A DNA stretch of 49,554 nucleotides. Origin: Sinisalibacter aestuarii. GTDB lineage: Bacteria > Pseudomonadota > Alphaproteobacteria > Rhodobacterales > Rhodobacteraceae. This document shows positions 49,329-49,554 of the stretch, in pieces. The stretch lies in the NCBI RefSeq assembly GCF_027923545.1, contig NZ_BROH01000018.1:1-49554 (forward strand), in the 5' to 3' direction. Position numbers and translations under genes: made by a program. Each line of letters starts with the position of its first letter. The stretch's first letter is position 1. Under the pieces are notes generated by a model. It ran no database searches. It was not told the DNA's origin and was given only the letters and a program-made list of their open reading frames with translations.

Positions 49329-49554
49329 AAGCGTTTCGGCGTGACCCTGACTCGCGGGGGATTCCCTTGAGGCATCAGATGTGATTCATCCTTGTTGGGA
49401 GGATGGATCATGTCAGCCCCTTTGCCGTCGGCACTCAGGACGCGATTTCAGAGATACATTGAAGAAGGGTTAAGCGGGCGCGCGGCAGCGTTGCGTTTGC
49501 AGCTTTCGCCCGCGACGGGCGCACGTTGGGCGCGCCAGGTGAGGACGATGGGCC
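49329..49554 (+). mobile_element. IS630-family insertion sequence, left end only
   Basis: The transposase start at 49410 identifies the element. The likely left boundary is after the TA at 49327-49328, where AAGCGTTTCGGCGTGACCCTGA begins an end-like sequence. IS630 elements duplicate TA on insertion, so the left TA may be one half of the target duplication. The right end is outside the window. Confidence 0.6.
49410..49554 (+). CDS. IS630-family transposase, N-terminal part
   Basis: The first 48 codons are present, starting at ATG 49410 after GGGAGGATGG. The residues SALRTRFQRYIEEGLSGRAA then LRLQLSPATGARWARQ give the N-terminal helix-turn-helix of IS630-type transposases common in alphaproteobacteria, in which the protein recognises the element ends. 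The DDE catalytic residues lie beyond the window edge, so intactness cannot be judged. Confidence 0.8.
   Translation, partial: MSAPLPSALRTRFQRYIEEGLSGRAAALRLQLSPATGARWARQVRTMG

Noticed and set aside
1-49554. tRNA, rRNA, CRISPR array or phage genes
   Set aside because: None of the expected sequence patterns was seen anywhere in the window; only the IS630 end is mobile DNA.

Overview
The window is GC-rich (by eye about two thirds G+C), has almost no non-coding space, and carries tightly overlapping ATGA-coupled operons. Gene types and protein style (TTT, NitT/TauT and Liv importers beside aromatic ring-degradation genes, a truncated IS630-type element, BioY) suggest an alphaproteobacterium, most likely of the Rhodobacterales. 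That placement is an inference from gene content, not a phylogeny. The region reads as a catabolic island: at least six importers or permeases, six transcription regulators and several separate degradation modules. No tRNA, rRNA or CRISPR array is visible.

Layout. (1) 2-2975, plus strand: the tail of a catechol meta-cleavage operon (end of acetaldehyde dehydrogenase, 4-hydroxy-2-oxovalerate aldolase, 4-oxalocrotonate decarboxylase-type protein, 4-oxalocrotonate tautomerase, 2-hydroxymuconic semialdehyde hydrolase). It is followed by a NitT/TauT-type ABC importer (3125-5768) and a strong terminator (5866-5900). (2) 15615-6062, minus strand: aromatic aldehyde dehydrogenase, a complete branched-chain-amino-acid-type (Liv) importer, a second aldehyde dehydrogenase and a flotillin-like membrane protein, divergent from an AraC-type regulator. 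(3) 16716-29622: a phthalate-type module with a LysR regulator, a 4,5-dihydroxyphthalate decarboxylase-like enzyme, a tripartite tricarboxylate transporter (binding protein, universal stress protein, TctA-TctB fusion), a MarR regulator, and the Rieske oxygenase, dihydrodiol dehydrogenase, class II aldolase-type decarboxylase, reductase and AbrB-type permease.

(4) 29954-45354: a second Liv importer with an IclR regulator; a three-part biotin-dependent carboxylase (BCCP, biotin carboxylase, divergent carboxyltransferase); a HAD phosphatase; an acetoacetyl-CoA synthetase-like ligase; two SDR dehydrogenases; a Tm-1-like UPF0261 protein; and the biotin transporter BioY. Three copies of one palindrome, TTTCAC-N3-GTGAAA, lie 100-155 bp upstream of the three transcription units of this module and probably define an IclR regulon. 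This is the most novel part of the window. The genes fit a pathway in which an alcohol is oxidised to a ketone, carboxylated by a biotin enzyme and activated as a CoA thioester, but the substrate is unknown. (5) 45438-49103: a LysR regulator divergent from a second NitT/TauT importer. (6) 49329-end: the start of an IS630-family element, cut by the window edge.
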